Part shown: positions 31,662-39,257 of the stretch, one piece after another
How positions within the stretch are numbered: position 1 is the stretch's first letter
Layout of the letters: the number at the start of each line of letters is the position of its first letter
DNA from: Oscillospiraceae bacterium
Lineage (GTDB): Bacteria; Bacillota; Clostridia; Oscillospirales; Oscillospiraceae
Reading direction: 5' to 3'
NCBI GenBank assembly: GCA_017436955.1
Contig: JAFSCD010000008.1
Span: 1-64,000, forward strand
DNA: 64,000 bases
Translations under genes and position numbers: made by a program
Notes under the pieces: model-generated
What the model saw: only the letters and a program-made list of their open reading frames with translations
What the model was told of the DNA's origin: nothing
The model's database searches: none

Positions 31662-32867
31662 TTACATGCTCGTCAGCAGATTTACCAGCATAGTGACGCA
31701 TTTTTCCATATCCTCTACGGGAATGTACTCAAAGCGTCCGTGGAAATTCGCGCCGCCGGTGCAAAGATTGGGACAAGGCAGACCCATATAGGACAGTCTT
31801 GCGCCGTCTGTGCCGCCACGGATGGGTACCTCCCGGGGCGTCATACCGGATGCGGTCATTGCCTTCTTTGCCCGCTCCACGATATACATACAAGGCTCGA
31901 TGCACTGCTTCATATTGTAGTAGCTGTCTTTCATCAGCAGCTCCACCGTACCTTCACCGTATTTGCGGTTCAGGTATTCGGCGGCTGCGGTCATCAGCGC
32001 CTTCTTTTCCTGGAATTTCGTCATATCGTGATCCCGGATGATATAGCGCAGCGTGGTCTGCTCCACCTCGCCCTGCATATCCGTCAAGTGGATAAAGCCT
32101 TCGTAGCCTTCGGTATACTCCGGCTTCTGCAGCGCCGGCAGCAGGCTCTGGAACTCCATAGCGATATACTGGGAGTTCACCATTTTTCCCTTTGCGCCGC
32201 CGGGATGGATGTTCAGACCGTGGAACACCACCTTCGCCCCTGCCGCATTAAAATTCTCATACTCGATCTCGCCCACGGTGCCGCCGTCTACGGTGTAGGC
32301 GTAATCCGCGCCGAAGCCCTGAACATCGAATTTGTCGGCACCTCTGCCGATCTCCTCATCCGGTGTAAAGCCGATCTTCAGCGTTGCGTGGCGCATCCGG
32401 GTACGCAGCAAGAATTCCGCCGCGGTCATAATTTCCGTAATGCCGGCCTTGTTATCCGCACCCAGCAGTGTGGTGCCGTCGGTGACGATCAGGTGCTTGC
32501 CGTGGTGATTTTTCAGGCTGGGGTAGTCGCTTTCCCGCAGATATATCCCCTTTTCTTCATTCAGGCACACGTCGCCGCCGTCGTACGCCACCACCTTCGC
32601 CTGCACATTGGCACCGGAAACATCCGGCGCGGTGTCCATATGGGCGATCAGACCGATGGTCGGCAGACTGGGATCACCGGGCACGGTACCGTAGACGTAG
32701 CCATTTTCATCCATTCGGGCATCCTGAATTCCCATGGTACGCATCTCCTCCACCAGCGCCGCGCCCAGCAGCTTCTGCCTGGCGGTGGAAGGACAGCTTT
32801 CAGAAAATTCATCCGACTGGGTATCAAAGCCCACATAGCGCAAAAAGCGCGCAGTTACACGATTCAT
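31662..32867 (-). CDS. pepT: Peptidase T (tripeptide aminopeptidase)
   Basis: This 401-residue M20B metallopeptidase cleaves N-terminal residues from tripeptides. Zinc ligands and catalytic residues appear in GLIAHMDTAPD (His, Asp), LLGADNKAGI (Asp), FTPDEEIGRGAD (Glu-Glu) and the closing RGGTDGARLSYMGLPCPNLCTGG with NFHGR. Length fits. AAAGGAG lies eight bases upstream. It lies after ackA on the same strand. Confidence 0.95.
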   Translation of the reverse strand: MNRVTARFLRYVGFDTQSDEFSESCPSTARQKLLGAALVEEMRTMGIQDARMDENGYVYGTVPGDPSLPTIGLIAHMDTAPDVSGANVQAKVVAYDGGDVCLNEEKGIYLRESDYPSLKNHHGKHLIVTDGTTLLGADNKAGITEIMTAAEFLLRTRMRHATLKIGFTPDEEIGRGADKFDVQGFGADYAYTVDGGTVGEIEYENFNAAGAKVVFHGLNIHPGGAKGKMVNSQYIAMEFQSLLPALQKPEYTEGYEGFIHLTDMQGEVEQTTLRYIIRDHDMTKFQEKKALMTAAAEYLNRKYGEGTVELLMKDSYYNMKQCIEPCMYIVERAKKAMTASGMTPREVPIRGGTDGARLSYMGLPCPNLCTGGANFHGRFEYIPVEDMEKCVTMLVNLLTSM

Positions 32868-32886
32868 AGTACACTCCTTTAAGCAA

Positions 32887-32920
32887 GAATTCCCGAAATA
32901 CGTCGGTATTCCGGGAATTC
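32887..32920 (-). terminator. Hairpin after ackA (same as the one at 42745)
   Basis: Stem GAATTCCCG-a-AATAC / GTATT-c-CGGGAATTC with loop GTCG, one internal A/C mismatch. It lies between ackA and pepT. A sequence-related hairpin with one compensatory pair change occurs at 42745-42780. Confidence 0.7.
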
Positions 32921-32931
32921 ATTTTGATGAA

Positions 32932-34125
32932 TTACTTGGCGGCGTTGACCAGCTCGGCGGTATCCTGAGCGATCATCAGCTCTTCGTTGGTAGGCACGAC
33001 CCAAACCTGAACCTTGGAGTCAGGCGTGGAGATGCACAGCTCCTGACCGCGCTTCTTGTTCAGCTCGGGATCGATCTTGACGCCCATAAAGCCCAGGTAC
33101 TCACAGATTGCGGCACGGACAGCGCAGTCATTCTCGCCGACACCGGCGGTGAAGGTCAGAACATCCAGACCGTTCAGCGCGGCAGCGTAAGCGCCCACAT
33201 ACTTGGCAACCTCGTAGCAGAACTTGTCACGGGCCAGAGCGCAGTTCTCATCGCCGTTCTTGGCGCCGGCTTCCAGATCACGGAAGTCAGAGGAAACGTT
33301 ACCGGACAGCGCCAGAACGCCGGACTTCTTGTTGAGCATATTCAGGCACTCATCAACGCTCATGCCGTACTTGTTGCAGATGAACTGCACCACGCAGGCG
33401 TCGATATCGCCGGAACGGGTGCCCATAGGCACGCCGGCCAGAGGAGACAGACCCATGGTGGTATCCTGGCACTTACCGTTGAGGATAGCAGACATGGAGG
33501 AGCCGTTGCCCAGATGGCAGTTGACCATCTTGAACTCAGTCTTGCCCACCAGCTCTGCGGTGCGGCGAGCCACATACTTGTGGGAGGTGCCGTGGAAGCC
33601 GTAGCGGCGGATGGAATCCTCCTCAAAATACTGGGTGGGGATGGCATAGCGGTAAGCCTTGGCGGGCATCGTCATGTGGAAAGCGGTGTCAAACACAGCC
33701 ACCTGGGGCGTGTTGGGCATAACCGCCTGGCAGGCACGGATGCCCATCAGATTGGCAGGGTTGTGCAGGGGGCCCAGGGGGATGCACTTTTCGATGGCAG
33801 CGATGACCTCGTCATCAATGATGCAGGACGCGAAGAATTCCATACCGCCGTGCAGCACGCGGTGACCGACGGCGTCGATCTCGTCCACGCTGCCGATGAC
33901 GCCGTCAACGGGATCCACCAGAATATCCAATGTAGCCGCGATAGCCTCGGAGTGTGTGGGCATGGGGATGTCCTTTACGATCTTGTTCTCGCCGACCTTG
34001 TGGTTCAGGCGGCCGTCAATACCGATACGCTCGCACAGACCCTTTGCGGAAACCTCACCGGTCTCGGGGTTCATCAGCTGATACTTCAGGCTGGAACTGC
34101 CGGCATTGATAATCAAAACATTCAT
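32932..34125 (-). CDS. ackA: Acetate kinase
   Basis: This 397-residue enzyme interconverts acetyl phosphate and acetate, making ATP during fermentation. The signatures are VLIINAGSSSLKYQLMN at the N-terminus, HRVLHGGMEF, RRYGFHGTSHKYVARR and the phosphate-binding HLGNGSSMSAILNGKCQDTTMGLSPLAGVPMGTRSG. GVGENDCAVR follows. No pta gene is adjacent. GGAGG lies about nine bases upstream. Confidence 0.97.
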   Translation of the reverse strand: MNVLIINAGSSSLKYQLMNPETGEVSAKGLCERIGIDGRLNHKVGENKIVKDIPMPTHSEAIAATLDILVDPVDGVIGSVDEIDAVGHRVLHGGMEFFASCIIDDEVIAAIEKCIPLGPLHNPANLMGIRACQAVMPNTPQVAVFDTAFHMTMPAKAYRYAIPTQYFEEDSIRRYGFHGTSHKYVARRTAELVGKTEFKMVNCHLGNGSSMSAILNGKCQDTTMGLSPLAGVPMGTRSGDIDACVVQFICNKYGMSVDECLNMLNKKSGVLALSGNVSSDFRDLEAGAKNGDENCALARDKFCYEVAKYVGAYAAALNGLDVLTFTAGVGENDCAVRAAICEYLGFMGVKIDPELNKKRGQELCISTPDSKVQVWVVPTNEELMIAQDTAELVNAAK

Positions 34126-34263
34126 TAGAGTATGCCTCCTAAAAAATATATTTTCTTTTTTCGCAGTTTATGGTATGATAGCCATAGCTGGGAACCATTA
34201 TAGCGCATAAAGCCGAAATTCTCAAGCCAAAAAACAGTATTTTTTTGAAAAGGAGGGATATTT

Positions 34264-35400
34264 TTGAAAACTGTCGGTATTATCTGCGAATATAACCCCT
34301 TTCACAACGGTCACAAAAAGCAGCTGGACACCATCCGCGCGCAGCTTGGCAGGGATTGCGCCATCGTTTGCCTGATGAGCGGCAATTTTGTCCAGCGTGG
34401 CGCACCGGCTATTTTCCACAAATCCCTCCGGGCGCAGGCGGCTCTTTTCAGCGGCGCAGACCTGGTGCTGGAGCTGCCGGTGACCTATGCGCTGTCCTCT
34501 GCCGAGGGCTTCGCCGCCGGCGGCGTAAAGATTCTTGGCGGTTTTTGCGATCTTCTTTGCTTCGGCACAGAAACCGGCGATGCCGTTGCCCTGATATCTG
34601 CCGCAAAAGCGTTGCTGTCTGACGACTTTAAGGACGCTCTGCGTCAGCAGCTTGACAAGGGTCTGTCCTTCCCTGCTGCCCGGGCTGCCGCGCTGCAGGA
34701 ACACTCTGCGCTGCTGCAAAAGCCCAATGATATTCTGGCTGTGGAATATTGTAAGGCGATCTTATTGCAAAAAAGCGCCATGCAGCCCATGCCCATCCTG
34801 CGGCAGGGTGATTATCACGATACCGCTGCCGATTTGGAAAACCCCTCCGCCACCGCCATCCGGAATCTGCTGCGAAGCGGAGAAAGCTGGAGCGAATATG
34901 TGCCGGAGGAAGCCGGCGCCCTTTTCCGCCACGCGGAAGCCTACACCCTCGCCGCCGGCGAGCGCTCCGTGCTTGCGAAGCTGCGGTGTATGACCGACGC
35001 GGAATTTGAAGCGCTGCCCTACGGCTCCGAAGGTCTTTGGCGCAAATTTATGCACGCCTGCAGAAGCTGTGACAGCACCCAAAGCATCATCTCCGAAACC
35101 AAATCTAAACGCTACACCCGCACCCGGATCGACCGGATGCTGATGTGCGCGTATCTTGGCATCACCAAAGAAATGTTGGAAAGCACTCCGCCCTACACCC
35201 GGGTGCTGGCGCTGAATGAGAAAGGTCGCTCCGTGCTGAAGCAGGCCCGGCTTACCGGCAGCTTCCCCCACGTAGGCGAAGCGATGGACGATCCCTACTG
35301 GGCGCTGGAGCAGCGCTGTGCGGATCTTTACGCCCTTTTCCGCACAAGCTCCCCCGCCCCTGCCGGTCAGGAAGCAAAACAGAGAGTATTTTTCAAATAA
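34264..35400 (+). CDS. tmcAL: tRNA(Met) cytidine acetate ligase
   Basis: This 378-residue enzyme uses acetate and ATP to acetylate the wobble cytidine of elongator tRNA-Met. The nucleotidyltransferase start is VGIICEYNPFHNGHKKQLD (HNGH motif), followed by CLMSGNFVQRGAPAIFHKSLRA and LELPVTYALSSAEGFA. The KxxR-type pair is in SKRYTRTRIDRML. Start is TTG at 34264 with AAAGGAGGG about seven bases upstream. Using acetate, it fits beside ackA, though the genes are divergent. Confidence 0.9.
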   Translation: MKTVGIICEYNPFHNGHKKQLDTIRAQLGRDCAIVCLMSGNFVQRGAPAIFHKSLRAQAALFSGADLVLELPVTYALSSAEGFAAGGVKILGGFCDLLCFGTETGDAVALISAAKALLSDDFKDALRQQLDKGLSFPAARAAALQEHSALLQKPNDILAVEYCKAILLQKSAMQPMPILRQGDYHDTAADLENPSATAIRNLLRSGESWSEYVPEEAGALFRHAEAYTLAAGERSVLAKLRCMTDAEFEALPYGSEGLWRKFMHACRSCDSTQSIISETKSKRYTRTRIDRMLMCAYLGITKEMLESTPPYTRVLALNEKGRSVLKQARLTGSFPHVGEAMDDPYWALEQRCADLYALFRTSSPAPAGQEAKQRVFFK

Positions 35401-35453
35401 CAGCGCAAGGCAGACTTGGACCGCTATGCATAAAGGCGTTGCCCCACAATAAG

Positions 35454-35486
35454 AAAAGCCGACAGATTTCGCATCTGTCGGCTTTT
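35454..35486. terminator. Bidirectional terminator
   Basis: A 14-bp perfect stem (AAAAGCCGACAGAT/ATCTGTCGGCTTTT) with loop TTCGC between convergent tmcAL and the aminotransferase. Confidence 0.9.
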
Positions 35487-35492
35487 TGTACT

Positions 35493-36698
35493 TTATTCAC
35501 CCATGACCTCGTAGCGGTATTTTGCGATGCCTCTGGCCAGCAGATCCATAGCTCGCTCCAGCTCCTTGCAATCCCGGACATAGGCAATACGCACCTCGTT
35601 GTAGCCCTTGCCGGGGGTTTCGTAGAAGGGCGCACCCGGGGCAAACATCACCGTGTCGCCCTTATGGTCGAAGCTCTCCAGCAGCCACTGCTGGAACTTA
35701 TCCGCATCGTCCACCGGCAGGCTTGCCATCACATAGAAGGCGCCCATAGGCTCTTCCACCTCCACGCCGGGGATCTGGCGCAGCTTTTCGATCACCAGGT
35801 CACGGCGCTTGCGGTATTCTTCCTTACTTTCCCGGTAGAATTCCGCGTCCACATCGTACAGCGCTGCCGCGCCCAGCTGGTCGATGGTCGCCACCGCCAG
35901 ACGGGACTGGCAGAATTTCAGCAGTGCCTGCTGCAGTTCCTTATTCTTGGTAACCACGCAGCCCACACGGGCGCCGCAGGCGGAGAAGCGCTTGGAAACG
36001 GAGTCGATAATTACCAGGTTTTCATCAATATCATCGAACCGACCCATACAAGGCACGCCGAACTTATCGTCATAGCAGAATTCCCGGTAGACCTCGTCAC
36101 AGATCAGGAACAGGTTATGCGCCTTGGCAACGTCGGCGATCATCCGCATTTCCTCCTGGGTCAGCACCACGCCGGTGGGGTTGCCGGGATTGGTGATCAT
36201 GATCGCCCGGGTGTTCTTGGTGATCAGGCTTTCGATGCGCTTGCGGTTGGCATAGCGGTAGCCCTCTTCCGGTCTTGTAGGCAGCGCGCGGATGCGACCG
36301 CCGGCGGCGTGAACGAAGGTGGTGTAGTTGGGATAGTAAGGCTCCGGCACGATCACCTCGGTATAGGGATCGAGAATACTCAGGCAGGTCAGCAGCAGCG
36401 CCTCGCTGCCACCGGTGGTGATGAGAATATCATTGGGCTCCAGATCCACGCCGATCTTGCCGTAATACTTGCGGATCGCCTCGATCAGCACCGGCATACC
36501 GGGAGAGGCTTCATAGGCCAGCGTGCCGGGGTCAAAGGCGCGGATGGCTTCAAAATAAGCCTCCGGCGTTTTTAAGTCCGGCTGACCGATATTCAGGTGG
36601 TAGATCTTTTTCCCTTCCTTTTCCGCCTTCACCGCCAGGGGATGGAATTTCCGCATGGGAGACGGCTCGCAGCGGTTTGCATTGATAGAAATTTTCAT
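35493..36698 (-). CDS. Class I/II pyridoxal-phosphate aminotransferase
   Basis: This 401-residue enzyme shows the aspartate-aminotransferase fold: YHLNIGQPDLKTPEAYFEAI, the TTGGSEALLLTCLSI phosphate loop, PNPGNPTGV-type ITNPGNPTGVVL, the Asp of LICDEVYREF and the PLP lysine in VIIDSVSKRFSACGARVGC. The C-terminal GYNEVRIAYVRDCKELERAM is conserved. Substrate cannot be assigned. ATG 36698 follows GGAGGT. It lies 20 bases after the alanine symporter gene, so it may transaminate alanine. Confidence 0.92.
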   Translation of the reverse strand: MKISINANRCEPSPMRKFHPLAVKAEKEGKKIYHLNIGQPDLKTPEAYFEAIRAFDPGTLAYEASPGMPVLIEAIRKYYGKIGVDLEPNDILITTGGSEALLLTCLSILDPYTEVIVPEPYYPNYTTFVHAAGGRIRALPTRPEEGYRYANRKRIESLITKNTRAIMITNPGNPTGVVLTQEEMRMIADVAKAHNLFLICDEVYREFCYDDKFGVPCMGRFDDIDENLVIIDSVSKRFSACGARVGCVVTKNKELQQALLKFCQSRLAVATIDQLGAAALYDVDAEFYRESKEEYRKRRDLVIEKLRQIPGVEVEEPMGAFYVMASLPVDDADKFQQWLLESFDHKGDTVMFAPGAPFYETPGKGYNEVRIAYVRDCKELERAMDLLARGIAKYRYEVMGE

Positions 36699-36717
36699 AG
36701 GTACCTCCATTGGCAAG

Positions 36718-38082
36718 TTAAGCTGCCAAACTGTTTTTATATTCCTTTGTAAGGCGGGAAAGCTCCGGGCTCAACACCGCCAGGGCGATCAGATTCGGGA
36801 TCGCCATCAGCCCGTTGACCGTTTCCGACAGGCTCCACACCACCGAGGTGTTCAGCACCGCGCCCAAAACCACACAGACCGATTGCAAAAGCGCAAACTT
36901 TTTCCACACGGCATTGCCGAAGAGAAACTGGGCGCACCGGGCGCCGTATAGCCCCCAGCCCAGCACCGTGGCAAAGGCAAAGCAGCACAGCGCCGCAGCA
37001 ATAAAAATCGCCGCCCAATCGCCGTATATGGCGCAAAACGCATCCACCGTCAGCGCAACGCCAATGTCCACGCCGTAGGGGATCGCCACACCGCTGACCA
37101 GGATCACCAGCGCCGTCATTGTACAGATGACGACGGTGTCCAGAAACACCTCCATAATACCCATCAGACCCTGCTGCGCAGGATGTCCGACCTGGGCGGA
37201 TGCGTGGGCGATGGATGCCGTACCCATACCGGCTTCATTGGTAAATACGCCCCGGGACACACCGATGCGCAGCGTAACAAACACAGAGCCGACCAGACCG
37301 CCGGTCACCGCTCTTGGGGAAAACGCGCCGCAGACGATCGCCCGAAACGCCTCGGGAATCAACTGAACTCTGGCCACCAGGACACCCAGCCCCAGCAGCA
37401 GATATGCCACCGATACAAAGGGCACCAGCCGCTCCGCAACCGTGCCGATCCGCTTTGCGCCACCCAGCAGCATTACGCAAACCATCACCGCCAGAATTAC
37501 GCCCATTATCACGTTTCCAAGCACCGTTTCCCTGCCGCCAAAGGCGGTCAGTGCGGAATTTACACTGCTGACTACCGCGTTGATCTGGGTGGCGTTGCCC
37601 ACGCCAAAGGCGGCCACTACGCCGAAAAAGCTGTACAAAGCAGCCAGCCACAGCCATTTTTTGCCCATTCCGTCACGGATCATATACATCGGACCGCCGA
37701 CCCACTCGCCGTTTTCCCTGGCGCGGAAGCGGACAGCCAGCGTGGCTTCGGCAAATTTCGTCACCATACCAAGCACGGCACAGACCCACATCCAAAACAC
37801 GGCGCCCGGACCGCCGATGGCTATTGCCCCGGCTACGCCGGCAAGATTGCCCGTACCCACGGTAGCTGCCAGTGCGGTACAAAGCGCCTGAAACGGTGTT
37901 ACACCATCGCCGCTCGCTTTTCCGCCACGCAGCCGGGCAAAAAAGTCCCGGAGCGCCCGGGGAAACAGAGTGATTTGGGCAAAGCCGGTGCGCAGGCTCA
38001 GGACGATGCCGACGCCCAGGATCAGCATCAGCGCCGGTGCGCCCCAAACGATGCTGTTTACCGAATCCAATACTTTGGTCAT
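36718..38082 (-). CDS. Sodium:alanine symporter (AGCS family)
   Basis: This 454-residue transporter has about ten membrane helices. It carries the AGCS signature GTGNLAGVAGAIAIGGPGAVFWMW (about 76-99), then TKFAEATLAVRFR, GGPMYMIRDG, and FTNEAGMGTASIAHASAQVGHPAQQGLMG. It imports alanine or glycine with sodium. It may form an operon with the aminotransferase downstream. Confidence 0.94.
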   Translation of the reverse strand: MTKVLDSVNSIVWGAPALMLILGVGIVLSLRTGFAQITLFPRALRDFFARLRGGKASGDGVTPFQALCTALAATVGTGNLAGVAGAIAIGGPGAVFWMWVCAVLGMVTKFAEATLAVRFRARENGEWVGGPMYMIRDGMGKKWLWLAALYSFFGVVAAFGVGNATQINAVVSSVNSALTAFGGRETVLGNVIMGVILAVMVCVMLLGGAKRIGTVAERLVPFVSVAYLLLGLGVLVARVQLIPEAFRAIVCGAFSPRAVTGGLVGSVFVTLRIGVSRGVFTNEAGMGTASIAHASAQVGHPAQQGLMGIMEVFLDTVVICTMTALVILVSGVAIPYGVDIGVALTVDAFCAIYGDWAAIFIAAALCCFAFATVLGWGLYGARCAQFLFGNAVWKKFALLQSVCVVLGAVLNTSVVWSLSETVNGLMAIPNLIALAVLSPELSRLTKEYKNSLAA

Positions 38083-38147
38083 TATGTCCTCCTAGCATAG
38101 CACTTTTTACTGGGCGTTGCAAGAAAAATCTTGAAAATGGGCAGAAA

Positions 38148-38177
38148 AAAGCAGTTTCCCATTTGAGAAACTGCTTT
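38148..38177 (-). terminator. Terminator of the copA-truA-arsC-like unit
   Basis: An 11-bp stem (AAAGCAGTTTC/GAAACTGCTTT) with an eight-base loop lies seven bases after the ArsC-like stop and is followed on the minus strand by TTTTTTC. Confidence 0.85.
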
Positions 38178-38183
38178 CGTACT

Positions 38184-38525
38184 TTATTCCCAGGATGCCC
38201 AAACTTCGGGGCAGTAGCCCACGGTGGCCTGCTTGCCGTTGCGGACGATGGGTGTTTTCATAAGTGAGGGGTCATCGAAAACCTTGTCCTCTTTTGCGAC
38301 ACGGTCCTCCGTATATTTCATCAGCGTGATGTCGGGATGCTTGCTGTCCCAGTCGATCAGCCGGTCGATGCCGCCGACGGCACGCAGAACGCTGTCAAAC
38401 TCCTTGCCGGACAGCCCGAAGCGCAGCAGGTCGACGAACTGATATTTGATCCTGCGTTCCTTAAAATAGCGCTCTGCCTTTTTCGTATCAAAGCATTTGC
38501 TTTTGCCAAAAATCTGAATGTTCAA
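38184..38525 (-). CDS. ArsC/Spx-family protein
   Basis: This 113-residue thioredoxin-fold protein resembles the ArsC/Spx family: IQIFGKSKCFDTKKAERYFKER at the N-terminus with a single Cys (no CxxC), and KTPIVRNGKQATVGYCPEVWASW near the end. Length is that of YffB/Spx-like members. True arsenate reductases need CxxS with a following Arg; here the motif is KCFDTKK, so the activity is not assured. It starts with TTG (GGAGG 6-7 bases before), overlapping the truA stop by four bases. Confidence 0.8.
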   Translation of the reverse strand: MNIQIFGKSKCFDTKKAERYFKERRIKYQFVDLLRFGLSGKEFDSVLRAVGGIDRLIDWDSKHPDITLMKYTEDRVAKEDKVFDDPSLMKTPIVRNGKQATVGYCPEVWASWE

Positions 38526-39256
38526 TAGCTTACCTCCATCAGGCACAGTCCCTGGGCAGGGACAAGATAGCCTGCATCCTCCCGTTTTGCGCCGAACAGC
38601 GCCGGGATACTGTCCGCGTCCCGCTTGCCCTGACCGACCTCAACGAGCGTACCCACCAGGATCCGCACCATATTGTAGAGAAATCCGTCACCGGTAACAG
38701 TGAAACGAAGCGCCTCCCCTTCCCGGCAGATCTGCAGGGAATCAATGCGGCGAAGCGTGGTTTTTTTCAGCTTCTTATTGGCATTGAAGGCGGAAAAATC
38801 GTGCTCGCCCAGAAAATGCTTTGCCGCTTGCTGCATCTTTTCCACATCCAGCTTTTCCGGCAGTACGTACACAAACCGCCGGTCAAATACGCAGGGCGCA
38901 TCACTGTTCCAGATGCGATATTCATAGGTTTTCGTCCGGGCGTTCAGCCGGGCGTGGAAGCGGTCAGACACTTCTCTGCAGGAGTATATGTCGATATCCT
39001 CCGGCAGATACCGCCGCAGTGCGGAAAGAATATCCCGGCAGGACATATCACTTCCGGTGTGGAAATTGGCGACCTGCCCTTTTGCGTGTGCGCCGGCATC
39101 GGTACGACCGCTTCCGGAGATCTCAATATCCTCACCCAAAATGCGGCTCAAAGTCTGCTCCAGCTTGCCCTGAACGGTATTGCTCACGCCGCTCAACCGC
39201 TGCCAGCCCTTATAACGGGAGCCGTCATAGCAAATATCCAGCCGAATATTGCGCAT
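38522..39256 (-). CDS. truA: tRNA pseudouridine synthase A
   Basis: This 244-residue enzyme modifies U38-40 in tRNA anticodon stems. The catalytic Asp is in SGSGRTDAGAHAKGQVANF (about residue 51). The RLNARTKTYEYRIWN and FTVTGDGFLYNMVRILVGTLVEVGQGKR segments are typical. The start chosen is ATG 39256, which follows the copA stop by only two bases; an in-frame ATG at 39271 would overlap copA. It is coupled to the ArsC-like gene. Confidence 0.93.
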   Translation of the reverse strand: MRNIRLDICYDGSRYKGWQRLSGVSNTVQGKLEQTLSRILGEDIEISGSGRTDAGAHAKGQVANFHTGSDMSCRDILSALRRYLPEDIDIYSCREVSDRFHARLNARTKTYEYRIWNSDAPCVFDRRFVYVLPEKLDVEKMQQAAKHFLGEHDFSAFNANKKLKKTTLRRIDSLQICREGEALRFTVTGDGFLYNMVRILVGTLVEVGQGKRDADSIPALFGAKREDAGYLVPAQGLCLMEVSY

Positions 39257-39257
39257 A

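Noticed and set aside
38184-38525. Arsenate reductase with resistance operon
   Set aside because: The motif lacks the CxxS/R arrangement of true ArsC, and no arsR or arsB is nearby; kept as ArsC/Spx family only.
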